Shown here: positions 8,442 to 17,572 of the stretch, in pieces
How positions within the stretch are numbered: position 1 is the stretch's first letter
Layout: each line of letters opens with the position of its first letter
Notes under the pieces: model-generated
What the model was told of the DNA's origin: nothing
Database searches by the model: none
The model's input: the letters and a program-made list of their open reading frames with translations, nothing else
Source of the DNA: Ensifer adhaerens
Lineage (GTDB): Bacteria; Pseudomonadota; Alphaproteobacteria; Rhizobiales; Rhizobiaceae
Direction: 5' to 3'
Length of the DNA stretch: 64,000 nucleotides
Assembly (NCBI RefSeq): GCF_001270265.1
Contig: NZ_LGAP01000002.1
Span: forward strand, 432,001 to 496,000
Made by a program: the position numbers and the translations under genes

Positions 8442-10868
8442 ATGAAAAGCCATGTCAGAGTCGTCGTGATCGGTGGCGGCGTTGTCGGTTGCTCGATCCT
8501 CTACCACCTCACGAAGTTCGGCTGGACCGACGTGGTGCTGCTCGAGCGATCGGAGCTGACCTCCGGCTCGACCTGGCACGCAGCCGGCGGCATGCACACG
8601 ATCAACGGCGACCCCAACGTCGCCAAGCTGCAGAAATATACCGTCGAGCTCTACAAGGAGATCGAGGAATATTCCGGTCAGGACATCGGCCTGCACATGA
8701 CGTCGGGCATGATGCTGGCTGCGACCAAGGAGCGTTTCGACTGGATGAAGTCGATCCTCGCCAAGGGACGTTACATGGGGCTCGAGGCCGAGCTGCTGAC
8801 GCCCAAGGAAGCGCACGATCTGATGCCGCTGCTGGATCCCGATCAGTTCGTCGGCGCGGTGTTCGATCCGGTCGAGGGGCATCTCGATCCCTATGGCACG
8901 ACGCATGCCTATGCCAAGTCGGCCAAGAAGAATGGCGCCGAGATCTATCTGCACACGAAGGTCGAGGATCTCACGCAGCGCGAGGACGGGTCGTGGCGCG
9001 TCATCACCAATCAGGGTGAAATCATTGCCGAGCATGTGGTCAATGCCGCGGGCCTCTGGGCGCGCGAGGTTGGTCGCATGGTCGGGCTGGAACTGCCTGT
9101 TCTGGCGATGGAGCACATGTATCTCATCACCGAGGACATGCCCGAGGTCATCGAGTTCAACCAGACGCGCGGCAAGGAGCTGATGCACTGCGTCGATTTC
9201 GACGGCGAGATCTATCTGCGCCAGGAGCGCAACGGCATGCTGATGGGCACCTATGAGAAGGCCTGCCGCCCCTGGTCGCCGGTGACGACACCCTGGGATT
9301 TCGGCCACGAACTGCTGGCCGAAGACATCGACCGGATCTCGCCGGAGCTCGAAGTCGGCTTCCGGCATTTCCCGGCCTTCAACAAGGCGGGCATCAGGAA
9401 AGTCATCAACGGCCCCTTCACCTTCTCGCCGGACGGAAACCCGCTGGTCGGGCCGGTGCGGGGCCTGCGCAATTTCTGGTCGGCCTGCGCCGTCATGGCC
9501 GGGTTCAGCCAGGGCGGAGGCGTCGGACTGGCGCTCGCCAACTGGATGATCGAGGGCGATCCCGGCTTCGATGTCTTTGCCATGGACGTGGCGCGCTATG
9601 GCGATTTCGCCACGCTCGCCTATACCAACGCCAAGGTGCGCGAGAACTATTCGCGTCGCTTCTCGATCCGCTACCCCAACGAGGAGCTGCCGGCGGCACG
9701 ACCGCTGCTGACGACGCCGATCTATGACAGGCTGAAGGCGGCCGGCGCTGTGTTCGGCGCTTCCTATGGTCTGGAAACTCCGCTTTGGTTTGCGCCTGCC
9801 GGCGTCGAGGATCACTTCTCCTGGCGCCGCTCGACCGACTTCGACACTGTCGGCGATGAGGCCCGTGCCGTGCGTGCCGCCGTCGGGCTGATGGAAACCT
9901 CCGGCTTTGCCAAGTACGAGATCAAGGGTGCGGGGGCGGAAGCCTGGCTCGACTGGATGCTCGCCTGCCGCATTCCGGCGGTGGGCCGGATGTCGCTGGC
10001 GCCGATGCTGAAGGACGACGGCAAGCTGATCGGCGACTTCACGCTCGCCAAACTCGGCGAGCAGGATTTCCTCCTCATCGGTTCCGGCATCGCCGAGGAT
10101 TACCACATGCGCTGGTTCGAGGCGCACTTGCCGGATGATGGCTCGGTCTCGATCCGTCCGCTGAAGCTGGAACTGGTCGGCTTGTCGATCGCCGGGCCGA
10201 AGGCGCGCGACGTCCTGGCGGCGCTGACACATCTCGATGTCGCTGATTCGGCCTTTGCCTTCATGGACATTCGCCGGATGGATCTCGGCATGGTGCCGGC
10301 GATCGTTGGCCGCGTCAGCTATACCGGCGATCTCGGCTACGAAATCTGGATGAAGCCGGAATACCAGCGCTATCTTTTCGACCTGATGCTGGAGAAGGGA
10401 GCGGCTTTCGGTATCAGGCTGTTTGGCCTTCGTGCCCTCAATGCACTCAGGGTCGAAAAGTCCTTCGGCAGCTGGTCGCGTGAGTTTCGGCCGCTCTACG
10501 GCCCGCTGGAGGCCGGCCTTGGCCGGTTCGTCGCGCTCGGAAAACCGGCGGATTTCATTGGAAAGGCGGCAGCGACCCGCGAGAAAGCAGAGGGCGGGCA
10601 GCTTCGTCTGCGCACCTTCCTGCTGGAGACCCAGGATACCGACGTCATCGGCGACGAACCGATCTACTTCGGCGGTGCCGTGCGCGGTTGGGTGACATCA
10701 GGCGGCTACGCTCATGCCAGCGGCGTGTCGGTGGCGCTCGGTTACGTGCCCAAGGAGATCGCCGATGAAGCGGAAGGTTGGGCGATCGAGCTGCTCGGCG
10801 AGATCCTGCCGGCGCGGTTGCAACCCTATCCATTGTTCGACGCAAACGGTGAGCGCATGCGTGCCTGA
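8442..10868 (+). CDS. FAD-dependent dimethylglycine/sarcosine dehydrogenase-like protein (DAO + GcvT domains)
   Basis: Predicted N-demethylating flavoprotein (808 residues) that oxidises dimethylglycine, sarcosine or a related N-methyl amine and passes the one-carbon unit to tetrahydrofolate. Seen: VVVIGGGVVGCSILYHL at 7-23 (FAD-binding), GSTWHAAGG at 42-50 whose His matches the covalent-FAD His of mitochondrial dimethylglycine/sarcosine dehydrogenases, a DAO fold to about residue 430, then a GcvT-type aminomethyltransferase domain to the end (LVGLSIAGPKARDVL and YTGDLGYEIWM are typical). The start at 8442 has GGAG upstream and removes a basic, non-conserved 37-residue extension. It lies 240 bases after soxG. 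Which methylamine it uses cannot be settled from sequence. Confidence 0.85.
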   Translation: MKSHVRVVVIGGGVVGCSILYHLTKFGWTDVVLLERSELTSGSTWHAAGGMHTINGDPNVAKLQKYTVELYKEIEEYSGQDIGLHMTSGMMLAATKERFDWMKSILAKGRYMGLEAELLTPKEAHDLMPLLDPDQFVGAVFDPVEGHLDPYGTTHAYAKSAKKNGAEIYLHTKVEDLTQREDGSWRVITNQGEIIAEHVVNAAGLWAREVGRMVGLELPVLAMEHMYLITEDMPEVIEFNQTRGKELMHCVDFDGEIYLRQERNGMLMGTYEKACRPWSPVTTPWDFGHELLAEDIDRISPELEVGFRHFPAFNKAGIRKVINGPFTFSPDGNPLVGPVRGLRNFWSACAVMAGFSQGGGVGLALANWMIEGDPGFDVFAMDVARYGDFATLAYTNAKVRENYSRRFSIRYPNEELPAARPLLTTPIYDRLKAAGAVFGASYGLETPLWFAPAGVEDHFSWRRSTDFDTVGDEARAVRAAVGLMETSGFAKYEIKGAGAEAWLDWMLACRIPAVGRMSLAPMLKDDGKLIGDFTLAKLGEQDFLLIGSGIAEDYHMRWFEAHLPDDGSVSIRPLKLELVGLSIAGPKARDVLAALTHLDVADSAFAFMDIRRMDLGMVPAIVGRVSYTGDLGYEIWMKPEYQRYLFDLMLEKGAAFGIRLFGLRALNALRVEKSFGSWSREFRPLYGPLEAGLGRFVALGKPADFIGKAAATREKAEGGQLRLRTFLLETQDTDVIGDEPIYFGGAVRGWVTSGGYAHASGVSVALGYVPKEIADEAEGWAIELLGEILPARLQPYPLFDANGERMRA

Positions 10869-11159
10869 AACGGCCGAACCGGCAAGCTGGTCTTGTTGTT
10901 TGCCGATTCATCCACAGCCCGGATTGCTCGCCGTTTTAGACTAAAGTTGACTATTGCGCAGGCGAGACGTGCATTTTTTTTGTTTTTTCTGACTTCAAAA
11001 GCGTCAAATCGATTTTATCGGCGAAGATTTTGCCAGTCCCACGTTTTTTAGCTTTTCTTTTCGTTTGAAAGAGGTATGGAATCGATCAAACAGAACGCTC
11101 AACAATGAGCTCAAAAAACAAGAGACCGGACCTTAGGGATCTGGTCCAGGGGAAGATTG
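10869..11159 (+). other. AT-rich leader/promoter region of livH
   Basis: A 291-base gap, much more AT-rich than its surroundings, with T-runs near 10973-10985 and 11044-11062. A weak sigma70-like pair is TTGACT (10947-10952) with TGCATT 17 bases later. Close to livH there is a short inverted repeat, GGACC-N10-GGTCC, ending in the purine-rich Shine-Dalgarno AGGGGAAG before the livH ATG. It could mask the ribosome-binding site. No conserved riboswitch was recognised. Confidence 0.35.
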
Positions 11160-12062
11160 ATGGAGTATTTCGTCCAGCAGCTCGTCAACGGGCTGACTCT
11201 TGGGTCTATTTATGGTATGATCGCAATCGGTTATACCATGGTCTACGGCATCATTGGCATGATCAACTTCGCCCACGGCGATATCTTCATGCTGGGCGGC
11301 TTTGCCGCATTGATTGTCTTTCTGCTTCTCACCTCATTTATAGCAGGCGTGCCGGTTGTACTTGCGCTTTTGCTCATGATGGTCGTGGCTATGCTCGCGG
11401 CGTCGCTGTGGAACTGGACGATCGAAAAGGTGGCCTACCGGCCGTTGCGCGGGTCGTTCCGGCTGGCGCCGCTGATCACCGCGATCGGCATGTCGATCGT
11501 GTTGTCGAACTTCATCCAGGTGACGCAGGGACCGCGCAACAAGCCGATTCCGCCGCTCGTTTCCTCGGTCTATGAGGTTTTCGGCATCTCCATTTCGCTG
11601 AAGCAGATCATCATCATCATCATCACGGCGATCCTGCTTTCCGTCTTCTGGTACATCGTCAACAGAACGCCGCTTGGTCGTGCACAGCGCGCCACCGAGC
11701 AGGATCGCAAGATGGCGGCTCTGCTCGGCGTCGACGTCGACCGCACCATCTCGGTGACCTTCATCATGGGTGCGGCACTCGCTGCTGTCGCGGGAACCAT
11801 GTACCTGATGTATTACGGCGTGGTCGTTTTTACGGACGGCTTCGTTCCCGGGGTCAAGGCATTCACCGCCGCCGTTCTCGGAGGCATTGGCTCGCTGCCG
11901 GGCGCTGTTTTGGGCGGACTTCTGATCGGTCTGATCGAGTCCCTGTGGTCGGCCTATTTCACCATCGACTACAAGGACGTTGCGACATTCTCCATTCTCG
12001 CAATCGTCCTGATCTTCAAGCCGTCGGGTATTCTCGGACGACCGGAAGTCGAGAAGGTATAA
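11160..12062 (+). CDS. livH: branched-chain amino-acid ABC transporter permease LivH
   Basis: Inner-membrane permease of a HAAT-family (branched-chain/hydrophobic amino acid) ABC importer, 300 residues, about eight hydrophobic helices. Family hallmarks seen: [15 protein letters not shown] near residues 27-41, [20 protein letters not shown] in the cytoplasmic coupling loop, and [20 protein letters not shown] near the C-terminus. The start is the ATG at 11160, preceded by AGGGGAAG; a TTG directly upstream is less likely. A run of isoleucines is encoded by ATC repeats at about 11608-11625. First gene of the livHMGF-DUF6867-livK operon. Confidence 0.93.
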   Translation: MEYFVQQLVNGLTLGSIYGMIAIGYTMVYGIIGMINFAHGDIFMLGGFAALIVFLLLTSFIAGVPVVLALLLMMVVAMLAASLWNWTIEKVAYRPLRGSFRLAPLITAIGMSIVLSNFIQVTQGPRNKPIPPLVSSVYEVFGISISLKQIIIIIITAILLSVFWYIVNRTPLGRAQRATEQDRKMAALLGVDVDRTISVTFIMGAALAAVAGTMYLMYYGVVVFTDGFVPGVKAFTAAVLGGIGSLPGAVLGGLLIGLIESLWSAYFTIDYKDVATFSILAIVLIFKPSGILGRPEVEKV

Positions 12063-12066
12063 TTCA

Positions 12067-13452
12067 ATGGCAAACATTGCTTCTACAACTGCAAGCGCCG
12101 GCACTGAGGTGACGGCGCGGGCCCTGCGCGAGTCTGTCTTCGCGGGCCTTATCACGCTCGGACTGTTCGTGCTCTTCGTCGGCCTCAAGACCGACCAGAA
12201 CATCCGCAACGAGCTGATCCTGACACAACGTTGGGGCCTGCTGGCGATCTTCGTGATCATCGCCATGGTTGGCCGCTTCCTCATGGTCGCCTACGTCCAG
12301 CCGCGGCTTGCCCAGCGAAAGGCTGAAAAAGCGGCGGCACCGGAAGTTGCCAAGGAAGAAAGCTTCTTCAGCCGCAATTTCTCGACGATCGCGATCGCTG
12401 CCTTGATTCTTTATCCGCCGGTCATAGTCGCGCTAACCGGTGTTCAGGGCTCGCTGAAATGGGTGGACAATTTCGGCATCCAGATCCTGATCTATGTGAT
12501 GCTCGCCTGGGGCCTGAACATCGTCGTCGGCCTCGCCGGCCTTCTGGACCTCGGTTACGTCGCTTTCTACGCAGTCGGTGCCTATTCCTACGCGCTGCTC
12601 TCCACCTATCTGGGCCTGTCCTTCTGGGTGTTGTTGCCGGTGGCCGGCCTCCTCGCCGCCTGCTGGGGCGTGGTCCTCGGCTTCCCGGTGCTTCGTCTGC
12701 GCGGTGACTATCTGGCGATCGTCACGCTCGCCTTCGGCGAAATCATCCGTCTTGTCCTGATCAACTGGACCGAGGTCACCAAAGGTACGTTCGGCGTGTC
12801 CGGCATTGCCAAGGCAACGCTGTTCGGCATCAAGTTCGATGCCTCCAAGGATGGCTTTGCCGCATTGATGGGGCTGCCGATCTCGTCGGTCTACTACAAG
12901 ATCTTCCTATTCTACCTGATCCTCGGTCTTTGCTTGATCACGGCCTTCGTCACGATCCGCATGCGTCGGATGCCGATCGGGCGCGCCTGGGAAGCGCTGC
13001 GCGAAGATGAGATCGCCTGCCGTTCGCTCGGCATCAACACGGTTACCACCAAGCTGACGGCCTTTGCCATGGGCGCCATGTTCGGCGGCATCGCCGGGTC
13101 CTTCTTCGCGGTGCGCCAAGGCTTCGTGTCGCCGGAATCCTTCGTCTTCCTCGAATCGGCGGTGATCCTCGCAATCGTCGTTCTCGGCGGCATGGGGTCG
13201 CTGACCGGCATTGCGATCGCAGCGATCGTCATGATCGGCGGCACCGAAATCCTGCGTGAGCTTACGTTCATGAAGCTGATCTTCGGACCGAACTTCACGC
13301 CGGAACTCTACCGCATGCTGATCTTTGGCCTGGCCATGGTCGTCGTCATGGTCTGGAAGCCGCGCGGCTTCGTTGGATCGCGTGAACCGACCGCGTTCCT
13401 GCGCGAACGCAAGGCCGTCTCCGGCAGCTTTACCAAGGAAGGGCATGGCTGA
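12067..13452 (+). CDS. livM: branched-chain amino-acid ABC transporter permease LivM
   Basis: Second permease of the HAAT transporter, 461 residues. It is longer than many LivM proteins because of an N-terminal extension of about 120 residues with two helices and a charged Lys/Glu/Ala-rich cytoplasmic stretch ([16 protein letters not shown]). The core has [25 protein letters not shown]-like family sequence near 145-170 and [20 protein letters not shown] in the coupling loop. It follows livH by four bases. Its TGA shares a base with the livG ATG (13450-13454), so the two are probably translationally coupled. Confidence 0.93.
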   Translation: MANIASTTASAGTEVTARALRESVFAGLITLGLFVLFVGLKTDQNIRNELILTQRWGLLAIFVIIAMVGRFLMVAYVQPRLAQRKAEKAAAPEVAKEESFFSRNFSTIAIAALILYPPVIVALTGVQGSLKWVDNFGIQILIYVMLAWGLNIVVGLAGLLDLGYVAFYAVGAYSYALLSTYLGLSFWVLLPVAGLLAACWGVVLGFPVLRLRGDYLAIVTLAFGEIIRLVLINWTEVTKGTFGVSGIAKATLFGIKFDASKDGFAALMGLPISSVYYKIFLFYLILGLCLITAFVTIRMRRMPIGRAWEALREDEIACRSLGINTVTTKLTAFAMGAMFGGIAGSFFAVRQGFVSPESFVFLESAVILAIVVLGGMGSLTGIAIAAIVMIGGTEILRELTFMKLIFGPNFTPELYRMLIFGLAMVVVMVWKPRGFVGSREPTAFLRERKAVSGSFTKEGHG

Positions 13453-14345
13453 TGGCCCTCGAGACCACGACGATGACAATGACACAAGACCCCATTCTCA
13501 AGGTTGAGCACCTGTCGATGCGCTTCGGCGGTCTGATGGCCATCAACGACTTCTCCTTCGAGGCCTATCGCGGCGACATCACCGCGCTGATCGGCCCGAA
13601 CGGAGCGGGCAAGACGACGGTATTCAACTGCATCACCGGTTTCTACAAGCCGACGATGGGTATGATCACGATGAAGCAGCAGTCCGGAAAGGAGTATCTC
13701 CTGGAGCGGCTGCCGGACTTCGAGATCACCAAGCATGCAAAGGTGGCGCGCACGTTCCAGAACATCCGGATGTTCTCCGGCATGACCGTGCTCGAGAACC
13801 TGCTGGTCGCACAGCACAACAAACTGATGCTGGCGTCGGGCTATACCGTGCTCGGGCTCCTTGGATTTCCTGCCTACCGGCAGGCCTCCAGGGAGGCGAC
13901 TGAACTCGCCAAGCATTGGCTCGAAAAGGCATCGCTGATGGACCGGGCAGACGACCCGGCCGGGGACTTGCCCTATGGCGCGCAGCGGCGGTTGGAGATT
14001 GCTCGTGCCATGTGCACGGGACCGGAGTTGCTGTGCCTCGATGAGCCTGCGGCTGGCCTCAATCCGCGCGAATCGCATGCCCTCAATGAACTGTTGCAGG
14101 GCATCCGCAGCGACACCGGCACCTCCATCCTGCTGATCGAGCATGACATGTCCGTGGTCATGGAGATATCGGACCATGTCGTCGTGCTCGAATATGGGCA
14201 GAAGATCTCTGACGGCACCCCGGATTTCGTCAAGAACGATCCAAGGGTCATCGCGGCCTATCTGGGTGTCGAGGATGAAGAGGTTGAACAGGTGATCGAA
14301 CAAATCGAGGAAATCGAAGGCGGGCAGGGAGGCACCAAGCAATGA
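13452..14345 (+). CDS. livG: branched-chain amino-acid ABC transporter ATPase LivG
   Basis: Cytoplasmic ATPase of the Liv importer, 297 residues. Walker A GPNGAGKTT at 48-56, Walker B LLCLDEPAAGLNP, and H-loop IEHDMSVVM are present. The signature reads LPYGAQRRLEIARA in place of LSGGQ, which is usual for LivG. A short acidic C-terminal tail (EDEEVEQVIEQIEEIEGG) is probably coiled. Possible internal starts (the ATGs at residues 8 and 10) cannot be excluded. It overlaps livM by one base and livF by four. Confidence 0.93.
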   Translation: MALETTTMTMTQDPILKVEHLSMRFGGLMAINDFSFEAYRGDITALIGPNGAGKTTVFNCITGFYKPTMGMITMKQQSGKEYLLERLPDFEITKHAKVARTFQNIRMFSGMTVLENLLVAQHNKLMLASGYTVLGLLGFPAYRQASREATELAKHWLEKASLMDRADDPAGDLPYGAQRRLEIARAMCTGPELLCLDEPAAGLNPRESHALNELLQGIRSDTGTSILLIEHDMSVVMEISDHVVVLEYGQKISDGTPDFVKNDPRVIAAYLGVEDEEVEQVIEQIEEIEGGQGGTKQ

Positions 14346-15067
14346 CTGCGCCGCTGCTGCAAGTGAAAGCCGTCGAAACCTACTACGGCAACATTCGGGC
14401 GCTGAGCGGCGTCGATGTCGAGGTCCATCGCGGAGAAATCGTTTCGCTGATCGGTGCCAACGGCGCGGGCAAGTCGACATTGATGATGACGATCTGCGGC
14501 AGCCCGCAGGCGCGTACCGGCACGGTGATGTTCGACGGCCATGACATCACGCGCCTGCCGACCCACGAAATCGCGCGTATGAGGATTGCCCAGTCGCCGG
14601 AAGGCCGCCGCATCTTCCCGCGCATGACGGTTTTCGAAAACCTGCAGATGGGGGCGAGCCTCGACAACCTGAAGCATTTCGACGAGGACGTGGAAAAGAT
14701 CTTCAGGCTCTTTCCCCGGCTCAAGGAGCGTAAGGCGCAGCGCGGCGGCACGCTGTCAGGCGGCGAGCAGCAGATGTTGTCGATCGGCCGAGCGTTGATG
14801 GCCCGGCCGAAGCTCTTGCTGCTCGACGAGCCGTCGCTGGGTCTTGCCCCGCTGATCGTCAAGGGCATCTTCGAGGCGATCAAGAAACTCAACAAGGAGG
14901 AAGGTCTGACGGTCTTCCTCGTCGAGCAGAACGCCTTCGGAGCGCTCAAGCTTTCGGATCGCGGCTATGTGATGGTCAACGGCAGGGTGACGATGAGCGG
15001 CACCGGCAAGGACCTGCTTGCCAATCCCGAAGTTCGTGCGGCCTATCTCGAAGGCGGCCGTCATTGA
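14342..15067 (+). CDS. livF: branched-chain amino-acid ABC transporter ATPase LivF
   Basis: Second ATPase of the Liv importer, 241 residues. Walker A GANGAGKST, signature LSGGEQQML, Walker B LLLLDEPSLGLAP and H-loop VEQNAFGAL are all present, and EGRRIFPRMTVFENL is typical of LivF. The start ATG overlaps the livG stop (ATGA). It pairs with LivG to drive the LivH/LivM pore. Confidence 0.94.
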   Translation: MTAPLLQVKAVETYYGNIRALSGVDVEVHRGEIVSLIGANGAGKSTLMMTICGSPQARTGTVMFDGHDITRLPTHEIARMRIAQSPEGRRIFPRMTVFENLQMGASLDNLKHFDEDVEKIFRLFPRLKERKAQRGGTLSGGEQQMLSIGRALMARPKLLLLDEPSLGLAPLIVKGIFEAIKKLNKEEGLTVFLVEQNAFGALKLSDRGYVMVNGRVTMSGTGKDLLANPEVRAAYLEGGRH

Positions 15068-15091
15068 CGGGCTGCATCTGGAGCAAGTGAC

Positions 15092-15436
15092 ATGCAGGGA
15101 ATTCTCTACGAAGAAGCGTCGATCTGGCAGTTTCTTTTCATCAGCTGTGTGCTTGGCGGCTGGACCGCATGGCGTACCGGCAAGAGTGTCGCCGAAAGTT
15201 GGCATAACGTTCCGCGGCTGCTGCTCTATGTGGCGTTGCTCGGGCTGGCGATCCGTTTCATCCATCACGCCCTCTTCGGCGGCACGATGTTCAGCCTGCA
15301 ATACTATATCGTGGACACGATCGTGCTTTTGTTGTTTGCTACCGTAAGTTTCCGGTACTATCGGACCAAGCAAATGACCAACATCTACTACTGGCTCTAC
15401 GAGAAGGCTTCGCCCTTCTCCTGGAAGACCAAATAA
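15092..15436 (+). CDS. small membrane protein, DUF6867-like, in liv operon
   Basis: Function unknown. A 114-residue protein with three or so hydrophobic segments (about 13-26, 40-58, 68-86) and a basic C-terminus with aromatic residues ([16 protein letters not shown]). It sits 24 bases after livF and 115 bases before livK in the same direction. Homologues of this kind are, to my recollection, found between livF and the binding-protein gene in other Rhizobiales, which argues for a role tied to the transporter, but nothing in the sequence indicates what. Confidence 0.7.
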   Translation: MQGILYEEASIWQFLFISCVLGGWTAWRTGKSVAESWHNVPRLLLYVALLGLAIRFIHHALFGGTMFSLQYYIVDTIVLLLFATVSFRYYRTKQMTNIYYWLYEKASPFSWKTK

Positions 15437-15551
15437 AGGGAACAGCGCGTGCCGGTCCGCCGCGGCCGGTGCGAAGGAAACACCGGCGCAACTATGGTGG
15501 GCATTGCGCAGGTTGATAACGAGACCCGCTCGAATATTTGGGAGTAACAAG

Positions 15552-16670
15552 ATGAAAAAATCTCTTCTGTCGGCCGTTGCGCTGACGGCTATGGTCGCCT
15601 TCAGCGGCACCGCCTGGGCTGATATTCTCGTTGGTGTCGCTGGCCCGCTGACTGGCCCGAACGCCGCCTTCGGTGCGCAGCTCCAGAAAGGTGCCGAACA
15701 GGCCGCTGCCGACATCAACGCCGCTGGCGGTATCAACGGGGAACAGATCAAGCTTGTGCTCGGCGACGACGTTTCGGACCCGAAGCAGGGCATCTCGGTC
15801 GCCAACAAGTTCGTCGCTGACGGTGTGAAGTTCGTCGTTGGTCACTTCAACTCCGGTGTGTCGATCCCGGCATCGGAAGTCTATGCCGAAAACGGCATCC
15901 TGGAGATCACGCCGTCTGCGACCAACCCGCAGTTCACCGAGCGGGGTATGTGGAACACGTTCCGCACCTGCGGCCGTGACGACCAGCAGGGCGCAGTTGC
16001 CGGCGCCTTCCTCGCCGCCAACCATAAAGACGCGAAGATCGCCGTCATTCACGACAAGACCCCCTATGGTCAGGGCCTTGCCGATGAAACCAAGAAGTCG
16101 ATGAACGAAGCCGGCCTCACCGAGGCCCTCTATGAAGGTGTCAACATCGGCGACAAGGACTTCTCCGCACTGATCGCCAAGATGAAGGAAGCCGGCGTTT
16201 CGGTCGTCTACTGGGGCGGTCTGCACACCGAGGCCGGCCTGATCATGCGCCAGATGAAGGACCAGGGCCTGAAGGCAACGATGATGTCGGGTGACGGTAT
16301 CGTTTCGAACGAACTGGCCTCGATCGCCGGCGACGCCGTCGACGGCACGCTGATGACCTTCGCGCCGGATCCGCGCAAGAACCCCGCTTCCAAGGAACTC
16401 GTCGAGAAGTTCCGCGCTGCCGGCTTCGAGCCGGAAGCCTATACGCTCTATTCCTACGCCGCTCTCCAGGTCATCGCAGAAGCTGCGAAGGCTGGCGGCA
16501 CGACCGATGCGCAGGCGGTTGCCGAAGCGATCAAGGCCAAGGGTCCGTTCAAGACCGCGATCGGCGAGCTCGGCTATGACGAAAAGGGCGACATCACCCG
16601 CCCGGACTACGTCATGTACACCTGGAAGAAGGGCGAAGACGGCAAGTACACCTACTTCGAAAACGAGTAA
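15552..16670 (+). CDS. livK: branched-chain amino-acid ABC transporter periplasmic binding protein LivK
   Basis: Periplasmic Leu/Ile/Val-type binding protein (372 residues) delivering ligand to LivHMGF. A cleavable signal peptide is visible ([19 protein letters not shown], cleavage about residue 22 after TAWA). The mature protein starts [20 protein letters not shown], the usual Peripla_BP_6 opening, and includes [11 protein letters not shown]. The start at 15552 is preceded by GGAGTAAC; an upstream in-frame ATG at 15504 would bury the signal peptide. Separate promotion is plausible given the 115-base gap. A strong terminator follows. Confidence 0.94.
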   Translation: MKKSLLSAVALTAMVAFSGTAWADILVGVAGPLTGPNAAFGAQLQKGAEQAAADINAAGGINGEQIKLVLGDDVSDPKQGISVANKFVADGVKFVVGHFNSGVSIPASEVYAENGILEITPSATNPQFTERGMWNTFRTCGRDDQQGAVAGAFLAANHKDAKIAVIHDKTPYGQGLADETKKSMNEAGLTEALYEGVNIGDKDFSALIAKMKEAGVSVVYWGGLHTEAGLIMRQMKDQGLKATMMSGDGIVSNELASIAGDAVDGTLMTFAPDPRKNPASKELVEKFRAAGFEPEAYTLYSYAALQVIAEAAKAGGTTDAQAVAEAIKAKGPFKTAIGELGYDEKGDITRPDYVMYTWKKGEDGKYTYFENE

Positions 16671-16708
16671 GTCTCGCTTCGGATTCGCTGAACCACGTCA
16701 GAACTTCG

Positions 16709-16740
16709 AAAGCCCGGCGAGCGATCGCCGGGCTTTCTCA
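16709..16740 (+). terminator. intrinsic terminator after livK
   Basis: Perfect 12-bp stem (AAAGCCCGGCGA / TCGCCGGGCTTT) with a GCGA tetraloop, followed by CTCATTTC. It ends the liv operon and, being symmetrical with an A/T-flanked stem, may also serve the converging minus-strand marR transcript. Confidence 0.85.
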
Positions 16741-16894
16741 TTTCTCGATGGGCCGGCTGGTGCCTGAAGCACGTGGCCCGAGGACGGATTCAGGTGACGT
16801 ACTTTTCTCGCATGTCGCTGCAGCGAAACCGCCGTACATTTTCGGGCCGACACGTGCGGCGCTGTCGTTGGCAGACGGGCGGGTGCCAGGCGCG

Positions 16895-17344
16895 CTATTT
16901 CAGCAAGGTGTTCCGCAAGCTCGAGACCTCAAGGCGCAGCCGCTCGAGATCCTCGGCGCTGAGATGCATGACATCCATCAAGCCGCGTGGCACGTCGGTC
17001 GCCTTTTGGCGCAGCGAGCGGCCGATATCGGTCAGCTGCACGCGCACTTGCCGCTCGTCGGCCTTATCCCTGACGCGGGAGATATAGCCCGCCGCCTCAA
17101 GCCTTTTCAGCATCGGCGTCAAAGTGCTCGATTCCAGGAACAGCTTTTCGCCAAGGCTTCCGACCGTCTGGTCGTCGTTGTCCCAGAGCAGCACCATGAC
17201 GAGATACTGCGGGTAGGTGAGGTCGAGTGCCTCCAGCAGCGGCTTGTAGACACGCGTAAAGGCGTGGTTGGCGGAGTAGACCGCGAAGCAGAGGAAGTTG
17301 TCGAGCTTCATCAACTCGTCGTCGGCTTTGGCATCGGATGTCAT
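16895..17344 (-). CDS. OhrR-like MarR-family peroxide-sensing regulator
   Basis: Winged-helix dimeric repressor, 149 residues from the ATG at 17344, chosen because AGGA lies eight bases upstream; an ATG at 17365 would add seven residues. It matches OhrR closely: the N-terminal LDNFLCFAVYSANHAFTRVY places a single reactive Cys (Cys19) where B. subtilis OhrR has Cys15, followed by LTYPQYLVMVLLW and SSTLTPMLKRLEAAG in the recognition helix. No second Cys is present, so it is of the 1-Cys type. Divergent from a hydrolase gene, with three similar palindromic boxes between them. Known OhrR proteins are inactivated by organic hydroperoxides; its ligand here is inferred. Confidence 0.85.
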   Translation of the reverse strand: MTSDAKADDELMKLDNFLCFAVYSANHAFTRVYKPLLEALDLTYPQYLVMVLLWDNDDQTVGSLGEKLFLESSTLTPMLKRLEAAGYISRVRDKADERQVRVQLTDIGRSLRQKATDVPRGLMDVMHLSAEDLERLRLEVSSLRNTLLK

Positions 17345-17380
17345 CGTTTCAGTCCTGCTTTCCATTTCTTAAAATAAATC

Positions 17381-17524
17381 GTTCGCGATCTAATCGCAAG
17401 GCATTGACATCGGAAATATCGACAGATAATCATTATCGCACGATCTAATCGACAGCGATACAATGGAAGCGGCTACTGTAGCTATGTAAATCTCCGCTCT
17501 TTGATATCGTGCACGATTTAATCG
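17381..17524. promoter_or_regulatory. three CGATYTAATCG boxes, likely MarR/OhrR operators
   Basis: The box CGATCTAATCG occurs at 17386-17396 and 17441-17451, and CGATTTAATCG at 17514-17524. Each is an imperfect palindrome preceded by another ATCG. The first lies 42 bases upstream of the regulator's start at 17344 and the third about 50 bases upstream of the hydrolase start. Position and repetition suggest autoregulation plus control of the divergent gene. Confidence 0.6.
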
Positions 17525-17572
17525 CTAGCTATTCAACAGAAGCGGCGCAGCCGCGAACAAGGAGCGGTACCC

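Noticed and set aside
11105-11575. Possible leader-peptide gene reading into livH out of frame
   Set aside because: The ATG at 11105 lacks a ribosome-binding site, and the translation becomes typical off-frame sequence after livH begins.
11608-11625. Short ATC repeat in livH
   Set aside because: It encodes an isoleucine run in a membrane helix; too short to suggest a phase-variable tract.
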